Positions 35,931 to 46,499 of a DNA stretch of 64,000 nt are shown here, one piece after another. Both the position numbers and the translations under genes were made by a program. The stretch lies in NCBI GenBank assembly GCA_963747005.1, contig CAVVDT010000008.1, positions 62,001 to 126,000 on the forward strand. Direction: 5' to 3'. Source of the stretch: CAVVDT01 sp963747005 (lineage in GTDB: Bacteria; Pseudomonadota; Alphaproteobacteria; Rhizobiales; Aestuariivirgaceae). Positions within the stretch are counted from its first letter, which is position 1. The number at the start of each line of letters is the position of its first letter. The notes under the pieces are model-generated. The model saw nothing but the letters and a program-made list of their open reading frames with translations. It did not search any database and was not told where the DNA came from.

Positions 35931-37489
35931 GGCAACACCTCCATCCTGCCTGCCATCGCCCACTCCCTCAGTTCGACTTTCCGCACCTTGCCCGAGGACG
36001 TCAACGGGAAGCGATCGGTCAGGTAGATGACCGAGGGCACCTTGAAGCGGGCGATGCGCTCGCCGATGAAGCCTTGCAGCTCGCCCGCCGTCGCCGGCCC
36101 GCCCAGCCGCACCGCCGCGGCCACCGCCTCGCCGTAATAGTCGTCCGGCATGGCAAAAACCGCAACTGCCTCGATGGCCGCATGGGTCTGCATCAGATTC
36201 TCGATTTCGGCCGGGTAGACGTTCTCACCGCCCCTGATGATCATGTCGCGCAACCGCCCGCCGGCGATGACCAGCTTGCCCTCGGCCGTGAGATAACCGA
36301 GATCGCCGGTCCTCAGCCAGCCGTCCGCCGTGATGGTCTCGGCCGTCGCCTCGGGACGGTTGTGATAGCCGAGCATCACCATGGGCCCGCGCCCCTGCAC
36401 TTCGCCGGTCGCACCCGCCGGCAGGGCCTCACCGCTTGCCGCATCGGCGATTCTCACCTCGAAGCCGGGCAGCGGCGGGCCGCAGGTGACAAACCGCTCG
36501 GGATCGTCGAAAAAGGGCGAGGTCAGCAGCGTTGCGCCTTCGGTCTGGCCGTAGACCTGGGCGAGGCCCGGTATGGGGAACGCCTCGGCGCATTCGGCAA
36601 GCAGCGCCGGGTTGGCATCGGCCCCGCCGCAAGTGCCGCCCCGCAGCGAGGAGAGGTCGTAGTCGGCGCGCCCGGGGTGGCGCAGCATGGCGAGCCACGA
36701 GGTCGGCACGCCGGAACAGAAGGTGCAGGCCTCGTTCTGGATCACTTCGAACATCGTGACCGGATCGAATGCCGGCACTCCGACATAGGCGGCACCGCGT
36801 TGCAGCACCCCCTGGATGCCCATGACACAGCCGGCACAGTGGAACAGCGGAATGATCGAGGTGACGCGGTCGCCGCGCCGGATGTCCAGCCGCTCGGCCA
36901 CCCCGCGCGCATTCATCATCATGGCGCGGTGGGAGAGGACGGCGCCCTTGGGCTCGCCCGTCGTGCCCGAGGTAAAGAGGATGGCGCCCGGACCCGACGC
37001 CGCGCCGGGGCTGGCGTACGGTTCCGAAGCCATGAGGGTTTCAAACGGCATGGCGTTATCCGCATCGTCGAAGCAGATGACATGCCGCAGTCCTTCGCAA
37101 TCCCCGCGCACTGCCTCGACCATCTCCAGATAGGCATTGGAGCGAAAGGCGCGCGACAGGAAGATCGCCTTTGCGCCCGAGAGTTTCAGGGCATGGATGA
37201 GATCATCGCGCCGGTAGTGGGTGTTGAGCGGCACGAAAACGGCTCCCGCCGCCGCGACGCCAAGCTGCACCACCGGCCATTCCCAGCGGTTCTCGGCAAT
37301 CAGCGCCACGTGGTCGCCCGGCCCGATGCCCAGCCCCTTGAGTCCCCCGGCCACCCGCAGCGCCCGGTCGTACCAGTCGCCGGCGCTCAATCGTGCCTGC
37401 TGATGGGGAAAGACGAGGCCATCCTCATCCGGTGCTTCGGCCGCACGCCGGGCAAGGGCATCGAAGGGATGGTCGAAGACCGCGTTCAC
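35927..37489 (-). CDS. Acyl-CoA synthetase (ANL-superfamily AMP-forming ligase)
   Basis: 520 residues from a GTG at 37489, which overlaps the SDR stop (GTGA); no better ATG is near. Motifs: P-loop ILFTSGTTGEPKGAVLSHRA, IPLFHCAGCVMGI, AQVYGQTEGATLL, GWLRTGDLGYL, MIIRGGENVYPAEIENLM and the catalytic Lys region FPLTSSGKVRKVELRE. It activates a carboxylate to its CoA thioester. The substrate is unknown; position in the hut operon suggests an imidazole or other aromatic acid, or an intermediate of histidine breakdown. It is coupled to the thioesterase/isomerase fusion. Confidence 0.87.
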   Translation of the reverse strand: MNAVFDHPFDALARRAAEAPDEDGLVFPHQQARLSAGDWYDRALRVAGGLKGLGIGPGDHVALIAENRWEWPVVQLGVAAAGAVFVPLNTHYRRDDLIHALKLSGAKAIFLSRAFRSNAYLEMVEAVRGDCEGLRHVICFDDADNAMPFETLMASEPYASPGAASGPGAILFTSGTTGEPKGAVLSHRAMMMNARGVAERLDIRRGDRVTSIIPLFHCAGCVMGIQGVLQRGAAYVGVPAFDPVTMFEVIQNEACTFCSGVPTSWLAMLRHPGRADYDLSSLRGGTCGGADANPALLAECAEAFPIPGLAQVYGQTEGATLLTSPFFDDPERFVTCGPPLPGFEVRIADAASGEALPAGATGEVQGRGPMVMLGYHNRPEATAETITADGWLRTGDLGYLTAEGKLVIAGGRLRDMIIRGGENVYPAEIENLMQTHAAIEAVAVFAMPDDYYGEAVAAAVRLGGPATAGELQGFIGERIARFKVPSVIYLTDRFPLTSSGKVRKVELREWAMAGRMEVLP

Positions 37490-38253
37490 AGGGCGCACCA
37501 GCCACCATCGACAAGCAGGTGAATGCCGGTCACATAGGCGGCGGCCTCGGAGGCGAGGAATATCGCCGGGCCCACCATCTCGCGCGGATGGGCGATGCGC
37601 CTGAGCGGGGTGCGCTCGATGATCTGCGCGCGCTCGCGCTGCATGTGGGCGGTGCTGTTGGGATTCATGGCATGGGTCGTGTAGCCGGGGTTGATGGCGT
37701 TCACCCGGATGCCTTCCGGCCCCCATTCGGCCGCCAGCGCCCTGACGAGGGCATCGATGCCGCCCTTGGCGGCGCAATAGGGACTGAGATTCTCGAACGC
37801 CGCCACCGAAGCGTTGGACGAGGTCATGACGATGGCCCCGCCCGAGCCCTGCTTGCGGAACCGCGCGGCCGCCGCCTGCGCCGACAAGAAGGCGCTGCGC
37901 AGGTTCCCGGAGATGACCCGGTCGAACTCGTCGGCCGAAAATTCGCTCGCCGGCTGGGTGATGTCCATGCCGGCATTGGCGATGAGGATGTCGAGCCGGC
38001 CAAAGGCGCTCACGGCTTCGCCGACCAGCCGGTCCGCCCCTTCACGGGTCGCCATGTCCGCGGCGATGCCGATGGCCTCGCCACCGGCGGCGCGGATGTT
38101 GGCGGCCGTCGCCTCCGCCCCTGCGGCCGAGCGCGCGCAGCCGGCGACCGCCGCACCGGCTTCGGCGAAACCCAATGCCAGTTCGCGCCCGATGCCGCGG
38201 CTCGATCCCGTGACCGCCGCAACCTTGCCCGTCAGATCGAAAAGTCCCGCCAT
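37486..38253 (-). CDS. Short-chain dehydrogenase/reductase in hut operon
   Basis: 255 residues, classical SDR. Cofactor motif VTGSSRGIGRELALGFAEAG, NAGMDITQPASEF, catalytic Ser in MTSSNASVAAFE, Tyr/Lys in SPYCAAKGGIDALVRALA and INPGYTTHAMNP. The residues after the second strand favour neither NAD nor NADP clearly. It is 38 nt after hutH and overlaps the ligase gene. Oxidation or reduction of a hydroxy acid or its CoA ester is plausible in this setting. Confidence 0.87.
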   Translation of the reverse strand: MAGLFDLTGKVAAVTGSSRGIGRELALGFAEAGAAVAGCARSAAGAEATAANIRAAGGEAIGIAADMATREGADRLVGEAVSAFGRLDILIANAGMDITQPASEFSADEFDRVISGNLRSAFLSAQAAAARFRKQGSGGAIVMTSSNASVAAFENLSPYCAAKGGIDALVRALAAEWGPEGIRVNAINPGYTTHAMNPNSTAHMQRERAQIIERTPLRRIAHPREMVGPAIFLASEAAAYVTGIHLLVDGGWCAL

Positions 38254-38291
38254 GCGCCTGCCCCTCTATTGCGATGATGTCGGAGCGGGTT

Positions 38292-39836
38292 TTAGCTCAC
38301 TTGCGCCTCGTCGAGGAGTCCGGGTACCAGGTGATCGAATTCGCCCGCTGAAATCAGCCCGGCGACGGTGTCGATATCGCCGCCGAACACCCGGTCCTGC
38401 TGGCGCGGGCCGACCTTGGCGCGGATGAGGGCATGGGCTTCTTCGAGCGCTTGCGAACTTTTCAACGGCCGGCGGAAGTCGATGCCCTCTGCCGCCGCCA
38501 GCAGCTCGATGGCAAGGATGGCGCGGGTATTGGCGTTCATGCTGGTAAGCCGCCAGGCGCCATGCGTCGCCATCGACACATGGTCCTCCTGGTTGGCGGA
38601 GGTGGGAATGCTGTCGATGCTGGAGGGCGAGGCAAGCTGCTTGTTTTCCGACGCCAGCGCCGCCGCCGTCACATGCGCCATCATGTAGCCCGAGTTGAGC
38701 CCGGCATCGGCGGTGAGGAAGGCGGGCAGCGACGACATGGTGGTGTCGGTCAGTTCGGCGATCCGCCGCTCCGCCAGCGCCCCGGTCTCGGCAATGGCGA
38801 GAGCCATCATGTCGGCGGCAAAGGCCACCGGCTCGGCATGGAAGTTGCCGCCCGACAGCACATCGCCGTCGGCGGGAAAGATCAGCGGGTTGTCGGAGAC
38901 GGCGTTGGCCTCGATGAGGAGGGTCTTCGCCGCATTGGCGAGAACATCGAGACAGGCGCCCATGACCTGCGGCTGGCAGCGGAAGGAATAGGGGTCCTGC
39001 ACCTTTTCATCGCCGTGGACATGCGAAGCCCGGATGGCGCTGCCGGCCATCAGGCCGCGCAGGATCGCCGCCACCTGTTGCTGGCCGGGATGCGGCCTGA
39101 GCGCATGGATTCGCGGATCGAACGGCGTATCGGAGCCTTTCAGCGCGTCGGTCGACAGGGCCCCCGCCACCAGCCCGGCAGCGATATTGCGCCGCGCCTC
39201 GATGAGGCCTGAAAGGGCAAGGGCGGTGGAGACCTGGGTACCGTTGAGAAGCGCAAGCCCCTCCTTGGGGCCCAGCCGCACCGGTTCGAGCCCGGCCTTC
39301 GCCAGCGCTTCGCCGCCGGGCAAACGCTCGCCGGCAAAGACGGCTTCGCCTTCGCCGATGAGCACGAGGCTCATGTGGGCGAGCGGCGCCAGGTCGCCGG
39401 AAGCGCCGACCGAGCCCTGGCGCGGGATGACCGGCAGGACGTCCTTGCCCACCATGGCCATGAGCAGCGAAAGCGTCGCCGGCCGGATGCCGGAATGCCC
39501 GGCCGACAGCGAGGCCGCCTTCAGCGTCATCAACAGCCTGACGACCGGACCCGGCAGCGCCTCGCCGGTACCGGCTGAGTGCGAGCGCACCAGGTTGACC
39601 TGCAGGCGTTCCAGATCGGCATCGCCGATACGCCGGCTGGCGAGCTTGCCGAAGCCGGTGTTGACCCCGTAGATCGCCTCGCCCCTGGCGATGAGCGCCG
39701 TGATGGCATCGGCACCGCGCGCGACCGTTGCTTCAGCACGTCTGGCGAGCGTGAGGCTCACCGGACCTGCAAGCACGGTTGCGACCGCGGCCAGATTGAG
39801 CGCCTCGGCGCCTATTAGAACTTCGGAAGCGGGCAT
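38292..39836 (-). CDS. hutH: Histidine ammonia-lyase
   Basis: 514 residues. The MIO tripeptide Ala145-Ser146-Gly147 lies in GSVGASGDLAPLAHMSLVL; other catalytic elements are IYGVNTGFGKLASRRI (Tyr), ALLNGTQVSTAL (Asn), QDPYSFRCQPQVMG (Tyr, Arg), SGGNFHAEPVA and SANQEDHVSMATHGAWRL (Glu). It deaminates L-histidine to urocanate. It starts 5 nt after hutF. This intact enzyme makes the catalytic-residue losses of the HAL-like gene at 32642-34150 more telling. Confidence 0.97.
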   Translation of the reverse strand: MPASEVLIGAEALNLAAVATVLAGPVSLTLARRAEATVARGADAITALIARGEAIYGVNTGFGKLASRRIGDADLERLQVNLVRSHSAGTGEALPGPVVRLLMTLKAASLSAGHSGIRPATLSLLMAMVGKDVLPVIPRQGSVGASGDLAPLAHMSLVLIGEGEAVFAGERLPGGEALAKAGLEPVRLGPKEGLALLNGTQVSTALALSGLIEARRNIAAGLVAGALSTDALKGSDTPFDPRIHALRPHPGQQQVAAILRGLMAGSAIRASHVHGDEKVQDPYSFRCQPQVMGACLDVLANAAKTLLIEANAVSDNPLIFPADGDVLSGGNFHAEPVAFAADMMALAIAETGALAERRIAELTDTTMSSLPAFLTADAGLNSGYMMAHVTAAALASENKQLASPSSIDSIPTSANQEDHVSMATHGAWRLTSMNANTRAILAIELLAAAEGIDFRRPLKSSQALEEAHALIRAKVGPRQQDRVFGGDIDTVAGLISAGEFDHLVPGLLDEAQVS

Positions 39837-39841
39837 GGCGT

Positions 39842-41239
39842 TCAGCCTTTGCGTTGGTTGAGACGGTTGATGGCGGTGCGGAAACGGGCGGCAATCTCTT
39901 CCTCGTGGCGATGGCGTCCATCACTCACCACCACCTCGCCGGCCACCAGCACATGGCGCACCGCACTGTTGCCGGCCGAAAAGATCCAGGCATCGATGAT
40001 TTCATCGCCCGTTCGCCCGTAGAGGCTCGGGTGATCGCCATCGAGCACCGCGATATCGCAGCGCTTGCCGGCTGCGATGGCGCCCACCGGCTGGTTCATC
40101 GCCTGCGCCCCGCCGGCCAGAACCGCATCGAGCAGGCGGCGGCCGTTCGACTTGTGGGCACCGCCGGAAAGCACCGTGCGGGCGCGGTAGAGCAGGCGCT
40201 GGGAATATTCGAGCTGCCTCAAGTCCTCGGCCGGCGATACCGAGATGTGGCTGTCGGAGCCGATGGCGATGGCGCCGCCCTGCGCCAGGTAGGCAACGGC
40301 CGGAAAGGTGCCGTCGCCGAGATTGGCCTCGGTCGTCGGGCACAGGCCCGCCACCGCGCCCGAGGCGGCAAGGGCGGCGATTTCGGTGCCGGTCATGTGG
40401 GTGGCGTGGATGGCGCACCAGCGCCCATCGACGGGAAGGTTTTCGAGAAGGTACTGCACCGGCCGGCGGCCGGACCAGGAAAGGCAGTCCTCGACCTCCT
40501 TGATCTGTTCAGCCACATGGATGTGGACTGGCGCATCGGCAACCATCTGGTCGAGCCCCTGCAACACCTCGCCCAGAAGTTCCGCCGTCACCGCGCGCAG
40601 CGAATGGGGCGACATGCCGACCCGCTCCAGCGGCCGTCCCTCGCCCGCCTTCACCAGCCCCTCGATGATGCGCAGGAAGCCATCGGCCCCGTTGATGAAG
40701 CGGCGCTGGCCCTCGCCCGGGCGCTGGCCGCCGAAGCCGCCAAAGGCATAAAGCGTCGGCAGCGAGGTAATGGCGATGCCCGCCCGGCGGGCTGCCGCGA
40801 CACAGCGCAGCGACATTTCCGCCGGCTCGTAATAGGGCATCCCGTCGCGCTGGTGGTGCAGGTACTGGAATTCGCCGATGACGGTCGAGCCGGACTTGAG
40901 CGTCTCGACATAAAGCTGCGCCGCCACGGCTTCGAGGTCCTCCGGCTCCATGCCGCGGACGAAGCCGTACATGGTCTCGCGCCATGTCCAGAACGAGTCG
41001 CTTCCCGGCCCCGAGCGCTCCGCCAGGCCGATCATGGCGCGTTGGTGGGCGTGCGAATGGACATTGGGTACAGCCGGAATGGCCGCCCCGGAAATGCTGG
41101 CGTCTGCCGCTTCGCCGCTGCCCGGCGTCACGGCGGTGATCATGCCGGCGCCATCGATATCGACCAGGACATGACTGGCCCAGCCATCGGGGAGGAGTGC
41201 GGAGTCGAATTTGAGCTTGCGTATGGACATGGGTTTCAT
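39842..41239 (-). CDS. hutF: Formimidoylglutamate deiminase
   Basis: 465 residues, amidohydrolase superfamily. Metal site NVHSHAHQRAM near 60, HIHVAEQIKEVEDC, IHATHMTGTEIAALA and AIGSDSHISVSPAEDLRQLEY (Asp) are visible. It converts N-formimidoyl-glutamate to N-formylglutamate plus ammonia, the branch completed by HutG. The ATG at 41239 is nearly adjacent to a HutC-type operator; an in-frame ATG at 41230 is an alternative. It leads the leftward operon hutF-hutH-SDR-ligase-fusion-hutG-HAL-like. Confidence 0.93.
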   Translation of the reverse strand: MKPMSIRKLKFDSALLPDGWASHVLVDIDGAGMITAVTPGSGEAADASISGAAIPAVPNVHSHAHQRAMIGLAERSGPGSDSFWTWRETMYGFVRGMEPEDLEAVAAQLYVETLKSGSTVIGEFQYLHHQRDGMPYYEPAEMSLRCVAAARRAGIAITSLPTLYAFGGFGGQRPGEGQRRFINGADGFLRIIEGLVKAGEGRPLERVGMSPHSLRAVTAELLGEVLQGLDQMVADAPVHIHVAEQIKEVEDCLSWSGRRPVQYLLENLPVDGRWCAIHATHMTGTEIAALAASGAVAGLCPTTEANLGDGTFPAVAYLAQGGAIAIGSDSHISVSPAEDLRQLEYSQRLLYRARTVLSGGAHKSNGRRLLDAVLAGGAQAMNQPVGAIAAGKRCDIAVLDGDHPSLYGRTGDEIIDAWIFSAGNSAVRHVLVAGEVVVSDGRHRHEEEIAARFRTAINRLNQRKG

Positions 41240-41242
41240 TTA

Positions 41243-41266
41243 CTTGTATAGACAACCTTGTACAAG
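41243..41266. promoter_or_regulatory. Paired HutC-type operators between hutF and hutI
   Basis: TTGTATAGACAA (41244-41255, imperfect palindrome) is followed one base later by CTTGTACAAG (41257-41266, perfect palindrome). Both resemble the CTTGTA-TACAAG-like operator of HutC repressors. They lie in the ~46-bp divergent gap, so one repressor could shut both transcription units. Urocanate is the known inducer for HutC. Confidence 0.8.
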
Positions 41267-41285
41267 TGAAATCTTGAGGCCGTCA

Positions 41286-42494
41286 ATGGGTTCTTCCACG
41301 CTTTTGAGCGGCGCCACGCTCGCCACCATGACCGGCTCGGGTCCCTATGGACGGATCGAACAAGGCGCCGTGCTGATCGAAGACGGCATGATCGCCTGGG
41401 CCGGTCCCGCTGACCAGGCCCCCAAGGCCGACCGGGTGATCGCCGTCAGGGGCGTCATCACCCCCGGCCTCATCGATTGCCATACCCATCTCGTCTATGC
41501 CGGCAACCGCGCCGACGAGTTCGAAAAGCGCCTCAACGGCGTCAGCTACACCGAGATCGCCAGGGCCGGCGGCGGCATTCTTTCTACCGTGCGCTCCACC
41601 CGCGCGGCCAGCGAGGCCGACCTCGTCGCGCAGTCGCTGCCGCGTCTCGATTGTCTTCTGGCCGAGGGCGTCACGACCGTCGAGATCAAGTCGGGCTACG
41701 GCCTCGATGTTGCAACCGAAGTGAAGATGCTGCGCGCCGCCCGCGCGCTTGGGGAACGCCGCCCCGTCACCGTCGTCACCAGCTTTCTCGGCGCCCACGC
41801 CTATCCACCCGAGTTCAACGATGAGCATGCCGCCTATGTCCGCCTCGTGTGCGAGGAGATGCTCCCCGCCGTCTCCGCCGAAAGTCTGGCCGATGCCGTC
41901 GACGGTTTCTGCGAGGGCATTGCCTTTTCCGTCGCCGAGACCGAGGCCGTGTTCAACGCCGCAGCCCGCCACGGCCTGCCGGTCAAGCTGCACGCCGAAC
42001 AGCTCTCCAATCTCGGCGGCGCCGTCATGGCCGCCCGCAAGAAGGCCCTTTCGGTCGATCATATCGAATATCTCGATGAAGCGGGCGTCGAAGCCATCGC
42101 CGCCTCGGGCACGGTGGCGACGCTGCTGCCCGGTGCCTTCTACTACCTGAGGGAAACCCAGGTGCCGCCCGTCGCCTTGTTGCGCCAGCATGGCGTTCCC
42201 ATCGCGGTGGCCACCGACCTCAATCCGGGCTCATCCCCCATCCATTCTTTGCTTTCGACCATGAACATGGCTGCCGTCCTCTTCGGCCTCACACCCGCCG
42301 AGGCGCTGTCCGGCACCACCGTCAACGCCGCCCGGGCGCTCGGCCTTTCAGATCGCGGACGCATCGTCCCCGGCCTCAGGGCCGACCTCGCCTTGTGGGA
42401 TATCGATGAGCCGGGCGAACTTGTCTATGCGCTGGGGCGCAATCCCCTGAAGGCCGCCTGGGTCGCCGGTGAATGCGTGCGGGGGGCGCCATGA
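41286..42494 (+). CDS. hutI: Imidazolonepropionase
   Basis: 402 residues from the ATG at 41286. Amidohydrolase motifs: ITPGLIDCHTHLVYAGNRADEFEKRLNG with its HxH and Arg, TTVEIKSGYGLD, VTSFLGAHAYPPEF, VKLHAEQLSNLGG, SVDHIEYL and AVATDLNPGSSPIHSLL (Asp). It opens the imidazolone ring to formimidoylglutamate. The stop overlaps hutC by 4 nt (ATGA). Confidence 0.96.
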   Translation: MGSSTLLSGATLATMTGSGPYGRIEQGAVLIEDGMIAWAGPADQAPKADRVIAVRGVITPGLIDCHTHLVYAGNRADEFEKRLNGVSYTEIARAGGGILSTVRSTRAASEADLVAQSLPRLDCLLAEGVTTVEIKSGYGLDVATEVKMLRAARALGERRPVTVVTSFLGAHAYPPEFNDEHAAYVRLVCEEMLPAVSAESLADAVDGFCEGIAFSVAETEAVFNAAARHGLPVKLHAEQLSNLGGAVMAARKKALSVDHIEYLDEAGVEAIAASGTVATLLPGAFYYLRETQVPPVALLRQHGVPIAVATDLNPGSSPIHSLLSTMNMAAVLFGLTPAEALSGTTVNAARALGLSDRGRIVPGLRADLALWDIDEPGELVYALGRNPLKAAWVAGECVRGAP

Positions 42495-43216
42495 ACGATA
42501 CCATCGCCACCACCGAACCCGCCCCGCTCTATCGCAAGGTCAAGGACCACATCCTTTCCCGCATCAGGACCGGCGAATGGAAGCCGGGCACCCGCGTGCC
42601 GTCGGAAAACGAGATCGTGGACTCCTTTCAGATAAGCCGCATGACCGCCAACCGGGCGCTCAACGAACTCACCCAGGAAGGCTGGCTGCAGCGCATCGCC
42701 GGCGTCGGCACCTTCGTCAGGGAGCCGCCGCAGCGCGGCAGCCTCATCGAGGTGCGCGACATCGCCGAGGAAATCCGCGAGCGCGGCCATACCCATACCG
42801 CCCGCATCGAATTGTGCGAGCAACACACCGCCAGCCCCGCCATGGGGGCCGAGTTCGAACTGCCGGGCGAGCCGATGCTCTTTCATGTGGTGATGGTACA
42901 TGCCGAGAACGGCGTCCCCATCCAGATCGAGGATCGCTGGGTCAATCCGGACGTGGCACCGGACTTCCTCGCCCAGGATTTCATGTCCACCACGCCCGCG
43001 TCCTATCTCATCGGCAATTTCCCGGTCGATGAGATCGAGCACACCGTCGAGGCCGTGATGCCGACGCCCGACCAGCAGGACCTGCTCGACATCGAGGCAG
43101 GCGAACCCTGCCTGGCGCTGGCGCGGCGCACCTGGAGCGCCGGGCGGGTAGTCACGGTCGCCACCTTCACCTATCCCGCCAGCCGCTTCGCTCTCTACAC
43201 CCGTCTGAAAAGGTAG
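42491..43216 (+). CDS. hutC: Histidine utilisation repressor, GntR family
   Basis: 241 residues from the ATG at 42491. N-terminal winged helix (PLYRKVKDHILSRIRTGEW, RVPSENEIVDSFQISRMTANRALNELTQEGWLQRIAGVGTFV) and C-terminal UTRA effector domain (MLFHVVMVHAENGVPIQIEDRWVNPD, PCLALARRTWSAGRVVTVATFTYPASRF). It should bind the palindromes at 41243-41266 and release them on urocanate. It lies between hutI and hutU. Confidence 0.94.
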   Translation: MNDTIATTEPAPLYRKVKDHILSRIRTGEWKPGTRVPSENEIVDSFQISRMTANRALNELTQEGWLQRIAGVGTFVREPPQRGSLIEVRDIAEEIRERGHTHTARIELCEQHTASPAMGAEFELPGEPMLFHVVMVHAENGVPIQIEDRWVNPDVAPDFLAQDFMSTTPASYLIGNFPVDEIEHTVEAVMPTPDQQDLLDIEAGEPCLALARRTWSAGRVVTVATFTYPASRFALYTRLKR

Positions 43217-43222
43217 CAGGCC

Positions 43223-44902
<1,680 letters not shown>

Positions 44903-44937
44903 CGTGCTTTGAAACATCCAACAACGGGAGACGGGTT

Positions 44938-45759
44938 ATGAGAAAACGGACATTACTGGGCCTCGCGGCCGCTTGCGGACTGAGCTTTGCGCTCGCCGGC
45001 ACCGCTTATGCCGACCAGCTTGCCGACATCAAGGCCAAGGGCAAGATCGTGGCCGCCACCGAAATGCATTTCGCGCCGTTCGACATGCTGGTCGACGGCA
45101 AGTACGAGGGCATCTGCCACGACCTCTTCACCGAGGTCGCCAAGGAACTGGGTGTCGAGGTCGAGTTCCTCGATCTGCCGTGGTCGAGCGTGCTGCCCGG
45201 CCTCGAGGCGGGCAAGTTCGACATCGTCAACGCCCCGGTGACCATCACCGCCGAGCGCGCCGCCCGCTACCGCTTCACCCTGCCCATGGGCAACGCCACC
45301 GTGGCGCTCCTGAAGAAGGCCGGCGACGATACGATCAACAAGCCCGAAGACATCGCCGGCAAGGCGGCCGGATCGCAGAAGGGTTCCGCCCAGCTCGAGC
45401 AGCTCAAGGATTTCGCCGCCACGCTGCCCAAGCCGGTCGATGTTCGCGAATATGTCAACGTCGATGAGGCCATGGCCGATCTCGCCGCCGGCCGCATCCA
45501 GGCGGTGGCCAATTCCATGCCGCTCATGGGCTACGCCGCGGTGCAGCGTCCCGATACCTTCGCGCTGGTGATGCCGCCCTTCGGCAAGCCGAAATACTTC
45601 GCCTGGGTGGCGCGTCCGGGCGACGAGACCAAGACCCTGGTCGAGGCCATCAACGCCGCCCTCATCAAGATGCATGAGGACGGCCGTCTCGATGCCATCA
45701 ACAAGAAATGGCTCGGCGCGACGCCCGATTTGCCGACCACCATGCCGGCGGTGAACTGA
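44938..45759 (+). CDS. Polar amino-acid ABC transporter substrate-binding protein (putative histidine uptake)
   Basis: 273 residues from the ATG at 44938. Signal peptide 1-25 (cleavage after LAGTAYA, before DQLAD); SBP_bac_3 domain: GKIVAATEMHFAPFDMLVDGKYEGICHDLF, LPWSSVLPGLEAGKFDIVNAPVTITAERA, AGSQKGSAQLEQLKDFAA. It starts 35 nt after hutU, the same direction, so histidine or urocanate is the probable ligand. Ligand identity is inference from position. Confidence 0.9.
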   Translation: MRKRTLLGLAAACGLSFALAGTAYADQLADIKAKGKIVAATEMHFAPFDMLVDGKYEGICHDLFTEVAKELGVEVEFLDLPWSSVLPGLEAGKFDIVNAPVTITAERAARYRFTLPMGNATVALLKKAGDDTINKPEDIAGKAAGSQKGSAQLEQLKDFAATLPKPVDVREYVNVDEAMADLAAGRIQAVANSMPLMGYAAVQRPDTFALVMPPFGKPKYFAWVARPGDETKTLVEAINAALIKMHEDGRLDAINKKWLGATPDLPTTMPAVN

Positions 45760-45835
45760 GCCGCCGACGAAATCTGCCGGTCCGGCGAGCTATCGCCGGG
45801 CCGGCGCTGACAGCGCGCAAGGCGGGGTGGCGCCC

Positions 45836-46489
45836 ATGCACTTTTCGTTTCACGTCATCGTCCACAACCTGCCCTATCTCGTCGCCGCCGCGCGGTGGAC
45901 CATTGCCATTTCGCTCATCGGCATGATGATCGGGCTGGCGCTCGGGGTGCTGGTGTGCGCGGCGCGAGTGTCCGGCAATCCCTGGCTGAGGGGGGCGGCG
46001 GGCTTCTACATCAGCTTCTTTCGCGGCGTGCCGCTCTTGGTGCAGCTCTTGATGTTCTACTACATGCTGCCCTTCGTCGGCCTCAACCTGCCGGCCATGG
46101 TGGCGGCTTTCGGCTCCATGGGCATGTGTTCGGCCGCCTACGTGGCGGAAATTTTGCGCGGTTCCCTGCAGGCCATCCCGCGCGGCCAGCCCGAGGCGGC
46201 CGAGGCGCTGGGCATCCCGCCCCTGGCGCTGTGGCGGCGCATCCTCATTCCGCAGGCCCTGCGCATCGGCATGCCCTCGCTGGTCAACGAGCTGATCCTT
46301 TTGGTGAAGGTCTCATCGCTCGCCTCCGTCGTCGGTATCGGCGAATTGACCCGCATCGCCCAGAACATCACCGGCCAGACCTACCGGCCGCTGGAAATCT
46401 ACCTGGCGGCGGCGGTCCTCTATCTCGCCATCAACGCCGTCCTGGCGCTGGCCGGCCGCGCCGGCGAGCGGCGGCTGGGGATCGGGTGA
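45836..46489 (+). CDS. Polar amino-acid ABC transporter permease 1
   Basis: 217 residues, start ATG 45836. HisM/GlnP-type permease with about five helices, N-terminal IVHNLPYLVAAARWTIAISLIGMM, FFRGVPLLVQLLMFYYMLP and EAA-loop segment GQPEAAEALGIPPLALWRRILIPQALRIGMPSLVNE. It forms the channel with the next gene, 10 nt downstream. Confidence 0.92.
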   Translation: MHFSFHVIVHNLPYLVAAARWTIAISLIGMMIGLALGVLVCAARVSGNPWLRGAAGFYISFFRGVPLLVQLLMFYYMLPFVGLNLPAMVAAFGSMGMCSAAYVAEILRGSLQAIPRGQPEAAEALGIPPLALWRRILIPQALRIGMPSLVNELILLVKVSSLASVVGIGELTRIAQNITGQTYRPLEIYLAAAVLYLAINAVLALAGRAGERRLGIG

Positions 46490-46499
46490 GGGCGCCCCC

